The position numbers and the translations under genes are program-made. Source: Hebobacterum sp964559435 (lineage in GTDB: Bacteria; Armatimonadota; Hebobacteria; Hebobacterales; Hebobacteraceae). Taken from it: a stretch of DNA of 64,000 bases. The notes below the pieces were generated by a model, which saw nothing but the letters and a program-made list of their open reading frames with translations, did not search any database and was not told the origin of the DNA. This document shows, piece by piece, positions 17,495 to 25,412 of the stretch (positions within the stretch are counted from its first letter, which is position 1; every line of letters starts with the position of its first letter). The DNA is taken from NCBI GenBank assembly GCA_964559435.1, contig CAZLHI010000014.1, positions 1-64,000 on the forward strand, given 5' to 3'.

Positions 17495-17503
17495 TGCTAT
17501 AAT
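17495..17503 (+). promoter_or_regulatory. Extended -10 promoter of the restriction-modification island
   Basis: TGCTATAAT, a perfect -10 hexamer preceded by TG-N, lies 138 nt upstream of the methyltransferase ATG. No good -35 is present, which is usual for extended -10 promoters. Confidence 0.5.
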
Positions 17504-17640
17504 GTCACAGCGAGGGACACCAGCGGGCACAGCGAGACCAGAACTGCCCTCTGTGGCCAACCGCGGTGTGTGTTACTTCCCTCCAATGCCGACAGCCAAA
17601 GCTGCGGCGCTACAACGCAGACACATCCTTGGTGAACTAG

Positions 17641-18978
17641 ATGCGCAATCGGCGCTCCTCTGCTGCAGCACGTAACGGCGAAGCGAACAAGCTGAGTCGC
17701 GACGACCAACCGGTCCACGACTGGTATCGCTTCGTGCTGTCATTCCCCCCGCATTTGGTGCGCGAGTACCTCCAACGCTTCGGAATTACGGCAGACCAGA
17801 CCGTACTCGACCCCTTCTGCGGCACTGGCACAACGCTGGTGGAGTGCAAGAAGAGGGGCGTGCCCAGTATTGGTCTGGAAGCTCACCCGCTCGCACACTT
17901 CGCGAGTGAGGTGAAGGTTGATTGGGGGATAGATGGCGCGGGATTGCTGGCTCACGCCCAACGCGTCGCCGACGAGGCCGCGACACGTCTAGAGGCGCAA
18001 GGGATTCTGGATGACTGGTCCTTCGTACCGACCCCCTCTCAGCAGGAGACCCTCCGCCGACTGCCGCCGGATGCCGACAAGCTTCTACTGAAAGGGTCCA
18101 TTAGCCCAGTGCCTCTGCACAAGACCTTGGTTCTGCTTGAGACCATAGAGGACGATCAGCAGTCACCCTATCGACGACACGAGTTGCTCGGCCTCGCGAA
18201 GGCACTGAGCGCCTGGATCGGCAATCTCCATTTCGGCCCCGAAGTTGGGGTGACACGTCCGAAGCTTGACACACCCGTGATTGGGCCGTGGCTGGAGGCT
18301 CTTCGATCTATGGGCGAGGACCTCGCATCTGTTCGCGATCTGGCCTCCGCCCCCGCGGAAGCCCACTGCACAGATGCGCGTGAGGCCAGCGTCCACCTGG
18401 GTACCAGTTCCATCTCAGCCGTTGTCACCTCGCCTCCTTACCCGAACGAGAAGGACTACACGCGGATCACTCGCCTCGAATCGGTGATACTCGGGTTTGT
18501 GCGCTCCAGATCCGAGCTGCGCGCTCTGAAGCAGCAACTCGTCAGGTCCAACACGCGGAACGTCTACAAGGGCGATACAGATGACACTCTGGTTGCCGAT
18601 CACTCCAGCGTTCAGCAGATAGCGAGGGCCATTGAGTCGCGGCGTGTTGAGTTGAAGAAGACTTCAGGCTTCGAGAGGCTGTATCCCTCCGTCACGAAGC
18701 TGTACTTTGGGGGCATGAAGCGTCACCTAGCTGACCTTCGCGTGTGCCTCCGGGCTGGGGCGCATCTTGCATACGTTGTGGGCGACCAGGCATCATATCT
18801 GCGCGTCATGATCCGCACTGGCGCTATCCTGGCTGAGATAGCGGAATCCCTGGGCTACGAGGTCGTAGACGTCGACCTATTCCGAACTAGGCTGGCCACT
18901 GCCACGAAGCAGCAGTTGCGCGAAGAGGTGGTCGTGCTTAGATGGCCGGGCGAACCGTCGCGGGGGAGAGGGAAGTGA
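17641..18978 (+). CDS. Site-specific DNA methyltransferase (N4-cytosine/N6-adenine type)
   Basis: A 445-residue DNA methyltransferase. The AdoMet-binding motif DPFCGTGTT is at 57-65 and the catalytic motif SPPY at 264-267 (TSPPYPNEKDYT). SPPY favours N4-cytosine methylation. In the common beta class SPPY comes first and the FxGxG motif last; here the order is reversed, with about 200 residues between them that could hold target recognition. A stop codon directly precedes ATG 17641 in frame. The downstream nuclease gene overlaps the stop (GTGA), indicating coupled translation. Base composition is visibly less GC-rich than neighbours, consistent with acquisition by transfer. Confidence 0.85.
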   Translation: MRNRRSSAAARNGEANKLSRDDQPVHDWYRFVLSFPPHLVREYLQRFGITADQTVLDPFCGTGTTLVECKKRGVPSIGLEAHPLAHFASEVKVDWGIDGAGLLAHAQRVADEAATRLEAQGILDDWSFVPTPSQQETLRRLPPDADKLLLKGSISPVPLHKTLVLLETIEDDQQSPYRRHELLGLAKALSAWIGNLHFGPEVGVTRPKLDTPVIGPWLEALRSMGEDLASVRDLASAPAEAHCTDAREASVHLGTSSISAVVTSPPYPNEKDYTRITRLESVILGFVRSRSELRALKQQLVRSNTRNVYKGDTDDTLVADHSSVQQIARAIESRRVELKKTSGFERLYPSVTKLYFGGMKRHLADLRVCLRAGAHLAYVVGDQASYLRVMIRTGAILAEIAESLGYEVVDVDLFRTRLATATKQQLREEVVVLRWPGEPSRGRGK

Positions 18979-19787
18979 GCGATACCGACAAGAGGCGCAA
19001 GCCGAGCCGGTACGAACAGATCATCGAACGCATCTTCATGGCACACTACGAACCCGGAGCGGAGGAGTTCCTTTTCAGCAGAGACGAGATAGTCGCCCAT
19101 GCGACAGAACTTGGTATCGAACTCCCGAAGAATCTGGGCGACGTGATCTACACATTCCGCTATCGTGCCGAGCTACCAGCCTCCATACTGGCAATGGCCC
19201 CGAAGGGGAAGACTTGGAGCATTCACCCGGCCGGCAGGGGGCTATACCGGTTTGTTGCAGAGACTCCTTTCGACTGCTTGCCTAACCCAAACCTGGCCGA
19301 GGTCAAGGTTCCCGACGCGACACCTGGTGTTATCGCGATGTACGCGTTGAGTGACGAGCAAGCTCTGTTGGCGAAGCTTCGGTACAACCGCCTAGTCGAC
19401 ATATTCACAGGAGTCACGTGCTACTCACTCCAGAGCCACCTCAGAACGACTGTCCCAAGGCGTGGCCAGATCGAGACTGACGAGTTGTACATCGGCCTTG
19501 ACCGGAGAGGGGCACACTACGTCTTCCCGATAGAGGCAAAAGGGGCTAATGAGAAGATCGGGCATGTGCAGGTAATGCAGGACATCCTGCTGTGCCGCGC
19601 CAAGTTCCCCGGGCTGACATGCCGCCCAATCGGAGCGCAGTTTATGGCAGACGATCTGATTGCTCTCTTCGAGTTCGAGGAGAGCGAAGGCCGCGTCAGA
19701 ATCGTGACAGAGAAGCACTATCGACTCGTCGAGCCAGAGAACCTATCGCCGGAGGAGTTGGAGGCGTACCGGAAGCGATCCGAGTGA
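18975..19787 (+). CDS. Putative restriction endonuclease (PD-(D/E)xK type)
   Basis: A 270-residue protein whose C-terminal half carries a PD-(D/E)xK-like core: an acidic pair in ETDELYIGLD (167-176), then PIEAKG (185-190) with E187 and K189, then the QVMQD helix (199-203). The first 100 residues may bind DNA. Next to a methyltransferase this is best read as the cognate type II-like nuclease; cleavage specificity is unknown. The GTG start at 18975 overlaps the methyltransferase TGA by GTGA and is preceded by GGGAGAGGGA. The alternative is a non-restrictive nuclease of a different defence system. Confidence 0.75.
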   Translation: MSDTDKRRKPSRYEQIIERIFMAHYEPGAEEFLFSRDEIVAHATELGIELPKNLGDVIYTFRYRAELPASILAMAPKGKTWSIHPAGRGLYRFVAETPFDCLPNPNLAEVKVPDATPGVIAMYALSDEQALLAKLRYNRLVDIFTGVTCYSLQSHLRTTVPRRGQIETDELYIGLDRRGAHYVFPIEAKGANEKIGHVQVMQDILLCRAKFPGLTCRPIGAQFMADDLIALFEFEESEGRVRIVTEKHYRLVEPENLSPEELEAYRKRSE

Positions 19788-19887
19788 CGGGGTGGTGCGG
19801 CAAGCTCGAACGCGTCCCTCTCTGACAAGTCTGGAAGCACGAAGCCTTGAAGCCCACGAGTCGGTTCTACGCACGAAGGTGGCACAT

Positions 19888-20493
19888 ATGGGAAACAACC
19901 TGACTATGGAGGCACTGCTGGCAGAGTTCGCGGCGCTACGGGCTGAGATTCAGCGAAGGTCAGAAGCGCAAGATCGCCTTCAAGTTCTGCTAACCGCCAC
20001 CGCCGGTGTTGTGCTGCCCCTCGCGGCTCAGCAGCGTCCGCAAATCCTTGTCTGCCTTTCCTTTGTGGCCTCCCTCACAGGCTTGGCATGGGCTGATCAT
20101 GCAATGCAGATCAAGACCCTAGGGAGCTACATCAGGGAGGTGATCGAATGCGAAGTGAGGCGACTCGCCGGACCTAACGTCATGCAGTGGGAACACTGGT
20201 TCCGCGGAGGCCTGGCGTCGGCAGACGACAGGGCTTTCCGCCGGATCATGAACATACCGCTCTTCAGGTACACCCTCCCGGGCTTGTTCATCCTGAGTGG
20301 CTTCACGGGCCTACTCGGAATCCCGTATGCTGTCTTTGCGGGTCCGTCAGAAAAGAGGCTTCCTTCGTCACTGCTCCTGTGGGGGATCGAAGCCTTGGCG
20401 GGCCTGATGTTCCTCGCAATGCTAGTGGGCATCATCATGCGGTGGAAGCTACGACGAGTGCCACAGCCTGAGACGCCCCTCCCAGCGGAGTAG
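19888..20493 (+). CDS. Four-helix membrane protein of the restriction-modification island
   Basis: A 201-residue protein of no recognised family. A short amphipathic coiled-coil segment (about 5-32) precedes two membrane helices (33-47, 52-69), a soluble loop rich in charged residues (70-124), and two more helices (125-150, 162-184), ending in a basic tail. ATG 19888 follows AAGGTGG; GTG 19792 is an in-frame alternative directly after the nuclease stop. Its position behind the nuclease, on the same strand and with the same lower GC, suggests it belongs to the island. A membrane effector or anchor role is only an inference. Confidence 0.6.
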   Translation: MGNNLTMEALLAEFAALRAEIQRRSEAQDRLQVLLTATAGVVLPLAAQQRPQILVCLSFVASLTGLAWADHAMQIKTLGSYIREVIECEVRRLAGPNVMQWEHWFRGGLASADDRAFRRIMNIPLFRYTLPGLFILSGFTGLLGIPYAVFAGPSEKRLPSSLLLWGIEALAGLMFLAMLVGIIMRWKLRRVPQPETPLPAE

Positions 20494-20708
20494 GCAGACC
20501 GTGGGTCGTTTCACTGCCGCTCGCCGCGTCCAGTACTTCAAGCAGCCCAGCACGATCATCCTGAGGAGCGTTCTCTTCCACGAGGACGCTGTGACTGGCG
20601 CAGGACGCGATGATCGATGCCATGATCCGGCTCGAGAAGGCGCTGAGGCCGCATATCAAGAACCTCAAGCCGTAGCCGAGGGCACTTCTCCGCTCGGGAT
20701 CCCCAAAG

Positions 20709-20792
20709 TGGGCGAGGGGAGATTTGAACTCCCACGGCATTGCTGCCACAGGATTCTAAGTCCTGCGCGTCTGCCAGTTCCGCCACTCGCCC
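20709..20792 (-). tRNA. tRNA-Leu (anticodon TAG)
   Basis: A class II tRNA with acceptor GGGCGAG/CTCGCCC, anticodon stem CAGGA/TCCTG with loop CTTAGAA, a long variable arm and T-loop TTCAAAT. The anticodon TAG reads Leu CUA and related codons. CCA is not encoded: the bases after the discriminator read CTT. This differs from the Arg and Gly tRNAs here. Confidence 0.92.
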
Positions 20793-20802
20793 GCCTATCA
20801 GT

Positions 20803-20831
20803 ATCGTATTGCCGGCAGAAGCCTGTGTCAA
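20803..20831 (-). promoter_or_regulatory. Sigma70-type promoter of tRNA-Leu
   Basis: On the minus strand TTGACA (20831-20826) is followed after 17 nt by TACGAT (20808-20803), 10 nt before the tRNA 5' end. Confidence 0.72.
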
Positions 20832-20857
20832 GGCTGGGGGCGCCGGCGGAACGAGGT

Positions 20858-21976
20858 TCAGATGTAGTTGAATCCCGGCAGCGGGAACGGGATGGGGAAC
20901 ACCGCGGAGAGAGCCCTGGCTAGGTCGCCCGACAGCTCGGGCGCGCCGGGCCCGCCCAGGACCAGCGGAGCGGCCTGCGAGAGCGTTAGCTCTTGCCTCT
21001 GGTCCCCGTAGGCAATGGCGCACTGGTCGCCGTGCTGCTCGAACGACAGCCGCCGCACCTCCCGCCGATCCAAACGCTCCCTCAGATAGGGCCGCAGCTT
21101 CGTCATCAGCCCGGGCAGGTCGATGATGCGGTGTGTGCCCGACAGCGGCCGCTCTTCGAGTTCCAGGCCCCGCTGTCTGAGCAGGTAGATCAACTCGGTG
21201 TCGTGGCCGAGGGCCCGCATGCGAATCTCGTTGAGGTCGGCAGTTTGGAAGATCGTCGGCAGGCCGCCCAGCAGCGCGGCCCTCGAGCCGGCGTACTCCC
21301 ACAGCACCCGCTTCCTGCCCTGGGCTTCGCGGGGCCATGTGAGTGACAGCCCGATGTAGGCGACGGCCCGCCCGCCGTTTTCGATCAGCCAGAGTTCGGG
21401 ACGCTCCCAGTTCCACCACAACGGCAGGCTGGATATGAAGCCCGGCCGGCGGAGGAACCGCACGCTCTCGGCCTGGTGGAGCGCCGCGAGGAGAGGCCAC
21501 TCCTCGTGACTGACGCGCCGAGCCGTGAGGTCTGTTTCCAGCTCTCTGGCATCGGCCGGGCGCAGCGCGGCCTCGAAGACGCGGCCCGCCGGCACGCAGT
21601 GAGCCCGTCGGTAGAGCGCTCGATCGCCGGAGACGATGAGTATCTTCGCGCCCTTCTCTCGCATCTGCCGGATGCATGCATCGAGAAGTTTGCCGGCGTG
21701 CCCTCTGCCCCGGTAGGCGGGATCCGTGCATACCGATCCGATGCTGGCGACCTTGAACCGGCAGCCGTAGACAGAGACCTGCTGGCAGACGATACGAATG
21801 TGTGAGACCGGCCTGCCGTCCTCAGCGACGACCAGGGTGTTCCGCAGGCTTTCCGCCCGGCCGAGGCTCGAAGCCATGTCTTGTCTCGAGTAGTGGCTGT
21901 CGAGGCCCATGGCGGTCCCGATGAGTTCGGCCAGAGCTCCCGCCTCCTCTTTGCGCGGTCGGCGCGGCGTCGCCAC
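20858..21976 (-). CDS. GNAT family N-acetyltransferase
   Basis: A 372-residue protein with an N-terminal GNAT domain (about 1-150). The acetyl-CoA motif A is GSVCTDPAYRGRGHAGKLL, with R-G-x-G-x-A-G at 89-95. The C-terminal part (160-372) contains a second, less obvious GNAT-like or sterol-carrier-like half, as in Eis-type two-domain acetyltransferases. The substrate is unknown. The GTG start at 21976 has GGGAGA 7 nt upstream. It is divergent from the DMT exporter gene, with about 160 nt between them for both promoters. Confidence 0.8.
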   Translation of the reverse strand: MATPRRPRKEEAGALAELIGTAMGLDSHYSRQDMASSLGRAESLRNTLVVAEDGRPVSHIRIVCQQVSVYGCRFKVASIGSVCTDPAYRGRGHAGKLLDACIRQMREKGAKILIVSGDRALYRRAHCVPAGRVFEAALRPADARELETDLTARRVSHEEWPLLAALHQAESVRFLRRPGFISSLPLWWNWERPELWLIENGGRAVAYIGLSLTWPREAQGRKRVLWEYAGSRAALLGGLPTIFQTADLNEIRMRALGHDTELIYLLRQRGLELEERPLSGTHRIIDLPGLMTKLRPYLRERLDRREVRRLSFEQHGDQCAIAYGDQRQELTLSQAAPLVLGGPGAPELSGDLARALSAVFPIPFPLPGFNYI

Positions 21977-22139
21977 TTGCGTTCTCCCTTTGGGGTCTGT
22001 CCGACCGCGCGTGCGGCCGGACAACAGTGGGTTCGCTGGCTGGGGCGCTGGCTCCTTGCCTCGAAGGGCGCAGAGAGGCGCGAGAGGAATGCTCTTGTGA
22101 GCGCCCTGAGGGCGTCAGGGCATTCCTTCGGAGTTGAGC

Positions 22140-23069
22140 ATGTCCGAGATTGCTGCAGAAGATGCTGCCGTAGGGGCCAGGCGGCCCCAGATCGCCTCCG
22201 CGCGGCTAACCGCGCCGGCCGTGATGCTGGCCATTCTGATAGCCGCTATCTGGGGCACGAATCCAACCGCTCTCAAGTTCGCTCTGCGGGGCCTGCCGCC
22301 CATCGGCGCGGCCGGGCTGCGGTTTGCTATCGCGACCGTGGGGGTGTACGTCTGGTGTCGGGTGACTGGTGCCAAGGTACTGCCGCAGCGCGGCGAAGGC
22401 CTCTGGCTGGCGGCGGTCGGCGGCTTCTTCATCGCGCAGATCTCCACGTTCACGCTGGGGGTGTACTGGGGCACAGCCAGCCACTCCGTGGTGCTCCTGC
22501 ACACGTATCCGTTCTTCGTCGTCGCCCTTGCGCACTTTCTTATCCCGGGCGATCGGGCAACGCCCGGCCGTGTGGCCGGCCTGGCGGCGGCCTTCACAGG
22601 AGTCGCCGCGCTCTTTGCCGGTGAATGGGGAAGATGGGAAGGCACGCGGCTCCAGGGCGATCTCATCCAGCTCTTCAGCGCCTTCCTGCTCGGAGCCCAG
22701 GTGGTCTTTCTGAAGCACGCAGTCGCGCGGATCGATCCAACTCGGGTCGTCATCTGGGAGATGATTATCGGCGCGGCCGCCTTTCTGGCCTACAGCTTCG
22801 CGTTCGAGAATCTAGCAGGTGCCCGGCCGGACGCCGAGAGTATGGCGGCCGTGGTCTACCAGGGAGTCATGATCGGGGCCTTCTGCTTCACGGTCTGGAC
22901 GTGGCTGCTGCGCAAGCACGCGGCCAGCCTCATCGCGATCTTTGGGTTCATCTCGCCCCTGGTCGGTGTGTTCGCGAGCGCCGTGGTTCTTGGCGAGCCG
23001 CTTACCGCGGGGTTAGTGGTGAGCGCAAGTCTCGTCGCCGTTGGGATCATAGTGGCCAACTTGTGGTAA
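22140..23069 (+). CDS. EamA/DMT family transporter
   Basis: A 309-residue membrane protein with ten predicted helices in two EamA repeats. The first repeat begins LAILIAAIWGTNPTALKFAL and the second ends GVFASAVVLGEPLTAGLVVSASLVAVGIIVANLW, both typical of drug/metabolite exporters of the DMT superfamily. The substrate is not predictable. ATG 22140 is preceded by CGGAG with 6-nt spacing; TTG 22134 is an alternative. The nitroreductase gene follows after 45 nt with its own strong leader. Confidence 0.87.
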   Translation: MSEIAAEDAAVGARRPQIASARLTAPAVMLAILIAAIWGTNPTALKFALRGLPPIGAAGLRFAIATVGVYVWCRVTGAKVLPQRGEGLWLAAVGGFFIAQISTFTLGVYWGTASHSVVLLHTYPFFVVALAHFLIPGDRATPGRVAGLAAAFTGVAALFAGEWGRWEGTRLQGDLIQLFSAFLLGAQVVFLKHAVARIDPTRVVIWEMIIGAAAFLAYSFAFENLAGARPDAESMAAVVYQGVMIGAFCFTVWTWLLRKHAASLIAIFGFISPLVGVFASAVVLGEPLTAGLVVSASLVAVGIIVANLW

Positions 23070-23114
23070 GATTGTCGGACCGAGAGAGCCGCGGCAAGTC
23101 GGAGGGAGGCTGAC

Positions 23115-23642
23115 ATGGACCTCTATGATGTCATCAGGACTCGTCGCAGCGTCCGCAAGTACCGGAGCGACCCCATCCCGCAGGAGGTGCTGGAACGCGT
23201 CCTCGACGCGGCGAGAATCGCGCCCTCCGGGAGCAACAGACAGCCCACCCGCTTCATCGTTGTCACGGACTCCGACATCAAGCAGAAGCTCGTCCCGATG
23301 TGCCACGACCAGGCTTTCATCGCCACCGCGCCCATCGTCATCTGCGCAGTCGGCCGGGACATCAAGTACAACCGCGGCGAGTGGATGGGTGACTATGCCA
23401 TGATCGTGGACGTGGCCATCGCGGTGGACCATCTGACGCTGGCCGCTCGCGCGGAAGGGCTGGGGACTTGCTGGATCGGCTCTTTCAGCAACGCCGCGGT
23501 CAAGGAGTTCTTCAAGCTCCCCGAAGATGTCAACGCCGTCGCCCTCACGCCGCTCGGCTATCCCGAGGGCGACCCATTCACGGAGCCTGAAGGGCGCATT
23601 ACGCTCGAGGAATTCGTGATGTGGGACGGCTGGAAGGGATGA
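23115..23642 (+). CDS. Nitroreductase family protein
   Basis: A 175-residue FMN-binding nitroreductase-fold protein. The phosphate-binding start RTRRSVRKYRSDPIP and the motif ARIAPSGSNRQPTRF are characteristic, as is the dimer/FMN segment AARAEGLGTCWIGSF and LTPLGYPEGDP. Such enzymes transfer hydride from NAD(P)H to nitro compounds, quinones or flavins. The length matches the short, single-domain subgroup. GGAGGGAGG precedes the ATG. Confidence 0.9.
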   Translation: MDLYDVIRTRRSVRKYRSDPIPQEVLERVLDAARIAPSGSNRQPTRFIVVTDSDIKQKLVPMCHDQAFIATAPIVICAVGRDIKYNRGEWMGDYAMIVDVAIAVDHLTLAARAEGLGTCWIGSFSNAAVKEFFKLPEDVNAVALTPLGYPEGDPFTEPEGRITLEEFVMWDGWKG

Positions 23643-23871
23643 CGCCGGCCCGATCATGCCGGTCTGTCTCAGCGCCGCCCACGCCGGCTACGGCGCCCTC
23701 CGCATGGAGCCCGTCGTGATGAACTTCGGGATGGTATGCTCCTTAGCGGCCTCGCCGGCGATCAACCCATCGAAAAGCTTCAGCGGATGTTGATGAGGGA
23801 CGGGCAGGTAATCCGCGCACCGGCACGGTGGCGGCAGCGCCGCCGTGCGCATTTCAACAAGGGGGATGAAC

Positions 23872-24321
23872 ATGACCGAGAGCGAGCGCAACACTGCCTA
23901 TTGTGGGCTTTTCTGCTGCGACTGCATACCCAGCAACCGCGCGTTCTTTGACTGCGTCAATGCACTGAGTTGCCATCTTTGTGATCTCGGATTCGAGCAC
24001 TACGCTGCGCTCAAGGCCCGGCGCAAGGCGGTGTTCAGGAGCTACGATGCCTTCACTGCGGTGTTAGAGGCAATCGGGGGCCTTCAGTGCTCTCACCCGT
24101 GCCGAGAGGGAGGAGGTAGCCCGAACTGCCGCGTCCGGAAGTGCTGCCTGAGCAAGAGCTATGCTGGCTGCTGGGAGTGTGCCAGCTTCCGGGAATGCGA
24201 GCTCCTCCAGCCCCTGCGTGACTTCCATGGTGAGAACATCAGCCACAACCTTGAGATGATCAGACGTGATGGGATCGCCGGATGGAGCGGAGAGCGCGGC
24301 AAGCACTACCCGTGGAGCTAG
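23872..24321 (+). CDS. DUF3795 domain-containing Cys-rich protein
   Basis: A 149-residue protein opening TAYCGLFCCDCIPSN, the DUF3795 signature, with many more cysteines (CSHPCREGGG, CRVRKCC, GCWECASFREC). The arrangement implies zinc or iron-sulfur binding; the function is unknown. ATG 23872 lies 6 nt after AAGGGGG; ATG 23866 abuts the leader. The stop overlaps the stop of the convergent U32-like gene by 4 nt. Confidence 0.8.
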   Translation: MTESERNTAYCGLFCCDCIPSNRAFFDCVNALSCHLCDLGFEHYAALKARRKAVFRSYDAFTAVLEAIGGLQCSHPCREGGGSPNCRVRKCCLSKSYAGCWECASFRECELLQPLRDFHGENISHNLEMIRRDGIAGWSGERGKHYPWS

Positions 24322-25412
24322 TGGCGCAGACGCCGCCGGGCATGCGGGGACATGCCGTCCCTACAATCAAGCGTCCACCAACTTCCTGCTGATGGCCCAG
24401 GCGTCAGCACCTGCTCCAGCACGGTCGCGCAGTAGTCGCAGTGCTCGCACTTCTGTCCGCAGGTGGTCGTCTGCTCGAGCCAATCCTCCGGGAAGCGCTG
24501 GTTGTCGATGATGTAGGGCACAAAGAGCAGCCCGTGGCCGGGCTCGAACAAGTCCGGCAGGTTGCCTGCGAAGCGCCTCGTGGCGTAGGCCTGGATCACC
24601 CGGCGCGGGTTGGCGTGCATGCGGGTCGCCAGCTTGACCACCGGGAAGAGGCCCTCGTAGTGGTGGAGGTCCTCAGGCCGCACCCAGGTGTTCTGAAGAA
24701 ACCGCACCCAGTTCCGCCGCTCCCGGTAGTACGACCAGCATAGCGCGGGTGCCTCCGCCGGCGCGTTGTCCAGCTCCGCCGCTTCAGCTTCGTGCGAGAC
24801 GAGGTTGTCGTGGAATGTCTGCGCCGAGCAGTAGCTGAGACACCCGCTGTTGGCGAGCATGACGAGGCCTTTGCCGTTCGCCTCCGCCCAGGCGCGCAGC
24901 TCTCTCAATCGCGCCAGGTCGCGGTTGCACTCCCGCTGCACGTGATAGCTGTCGAAGAGGTGGGCCACGTACTCCAGCGATCGCACCGATCCCACGCGCA
25001 TGTTGAGGCTCGCGCGCACCTCGATGCCCGGGAAGCGACGCTTCACCGTCTCCGCAAGGAGCGGCGACATCGTCGTGACGATATCCAGTCCGACGAGGTC
25101 GACAAGGTGGGCGATCACCGACGAGACGCGCTCGACGAGGGCAAGAGAGTAGGCCTCCCGGCCGTAACAGGAGGCATTGAGCAGCAAGTCGAGTCGCACC
25201 CCCAGGCGCCGCATCTCCAGCAGATCGTGCTCCAGGCGCGCCTGCGCCGCCTCCCGCCCCGGATCGTCCGGCCCCACGAGGGGAGACCGCCCCGAAGGCA
25301 AATCGAGCCAGGGGAAGTAGACGTCCGCGACGTGCTCGCGGAACTCGCCCACAAGCGCGGCGAAGGGTGCCTCATCCTCATCGGGGAGCTGGTACCCGAC
25401 GGCGAACCTCAC
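24318..25412 (-). CDS. Peptidase U32-like protein, possible 3' frameshift
   Basis: A 364-residue TIM-barrel protein of the U32 peptidase-like type, the superfamily holding RlhA, TrhP and the UbiU/UbiV hydroxylation proteins. Signs are GVRLDLLLNASCYGRE, LDIVTTMSPLLAETVKRRFP, EVRASLNMRVG and the C-terminal cysteine cluster CGQKCEHCDYC, which could hold a 4Fe-4S cluster as in UbiU/V and TrhP. The GTG start at 25412 overlaps the upstream gene's TGA (GTGA), so translation is coupled. The last 25 or so residues look unnatural; a one-base shift near 24403-24415 would instead give a tail ending RKLVDA. Confidence 0.72.
   Translation of the reverse strand: MRFAVGYQLPDEDEAPFAALVGEFREHVADVYFPWLDLPSGRSPLVGPDDPGREAAQARLEHDLLEMRRLGVRLDLLLNASCYGREAYSLALVERVSSVIAHLVDLVGLDIVTTMSPLLAETVKRRFPGIEVRASLNMRVGSVRSLEYVAHLFDSYHVQRECNRDLARLRELRAWAEANGKGLVMLANSGCLSYCSAQTFHDNLVSHEAEAAELDNAPAEAPALCWSYYRERRNWVRFLQNTWVRPEDLHHYEGLFPVVKLATRMHANPRRVIQAYATRRFAGNLPDLFEPGHGLLFVPYIIDNQRFPEDWLEQTTTCGQKCEHCDYCATVLEQVLTPGPSAGSWWTLDCRDGMSPHARRRLRH

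Noticed and set aside
17421..17675. Short frame ahead of the methyltransferase that could be a controller protein
   Set aside because: Its product lacks a helix-turn-helix and the sequence overlaps the promoter; not supported as a C-protein.
20494..20708. Possible gene remnant between the island and tRNA-Leu, ending in codons for LEKALRPHIKNLKP
   Set aside because: Only about 21 codons from an ATG, interrupted upstream by stops, and no family could be assigned. It may be a decayed insertion but cannot be supported.
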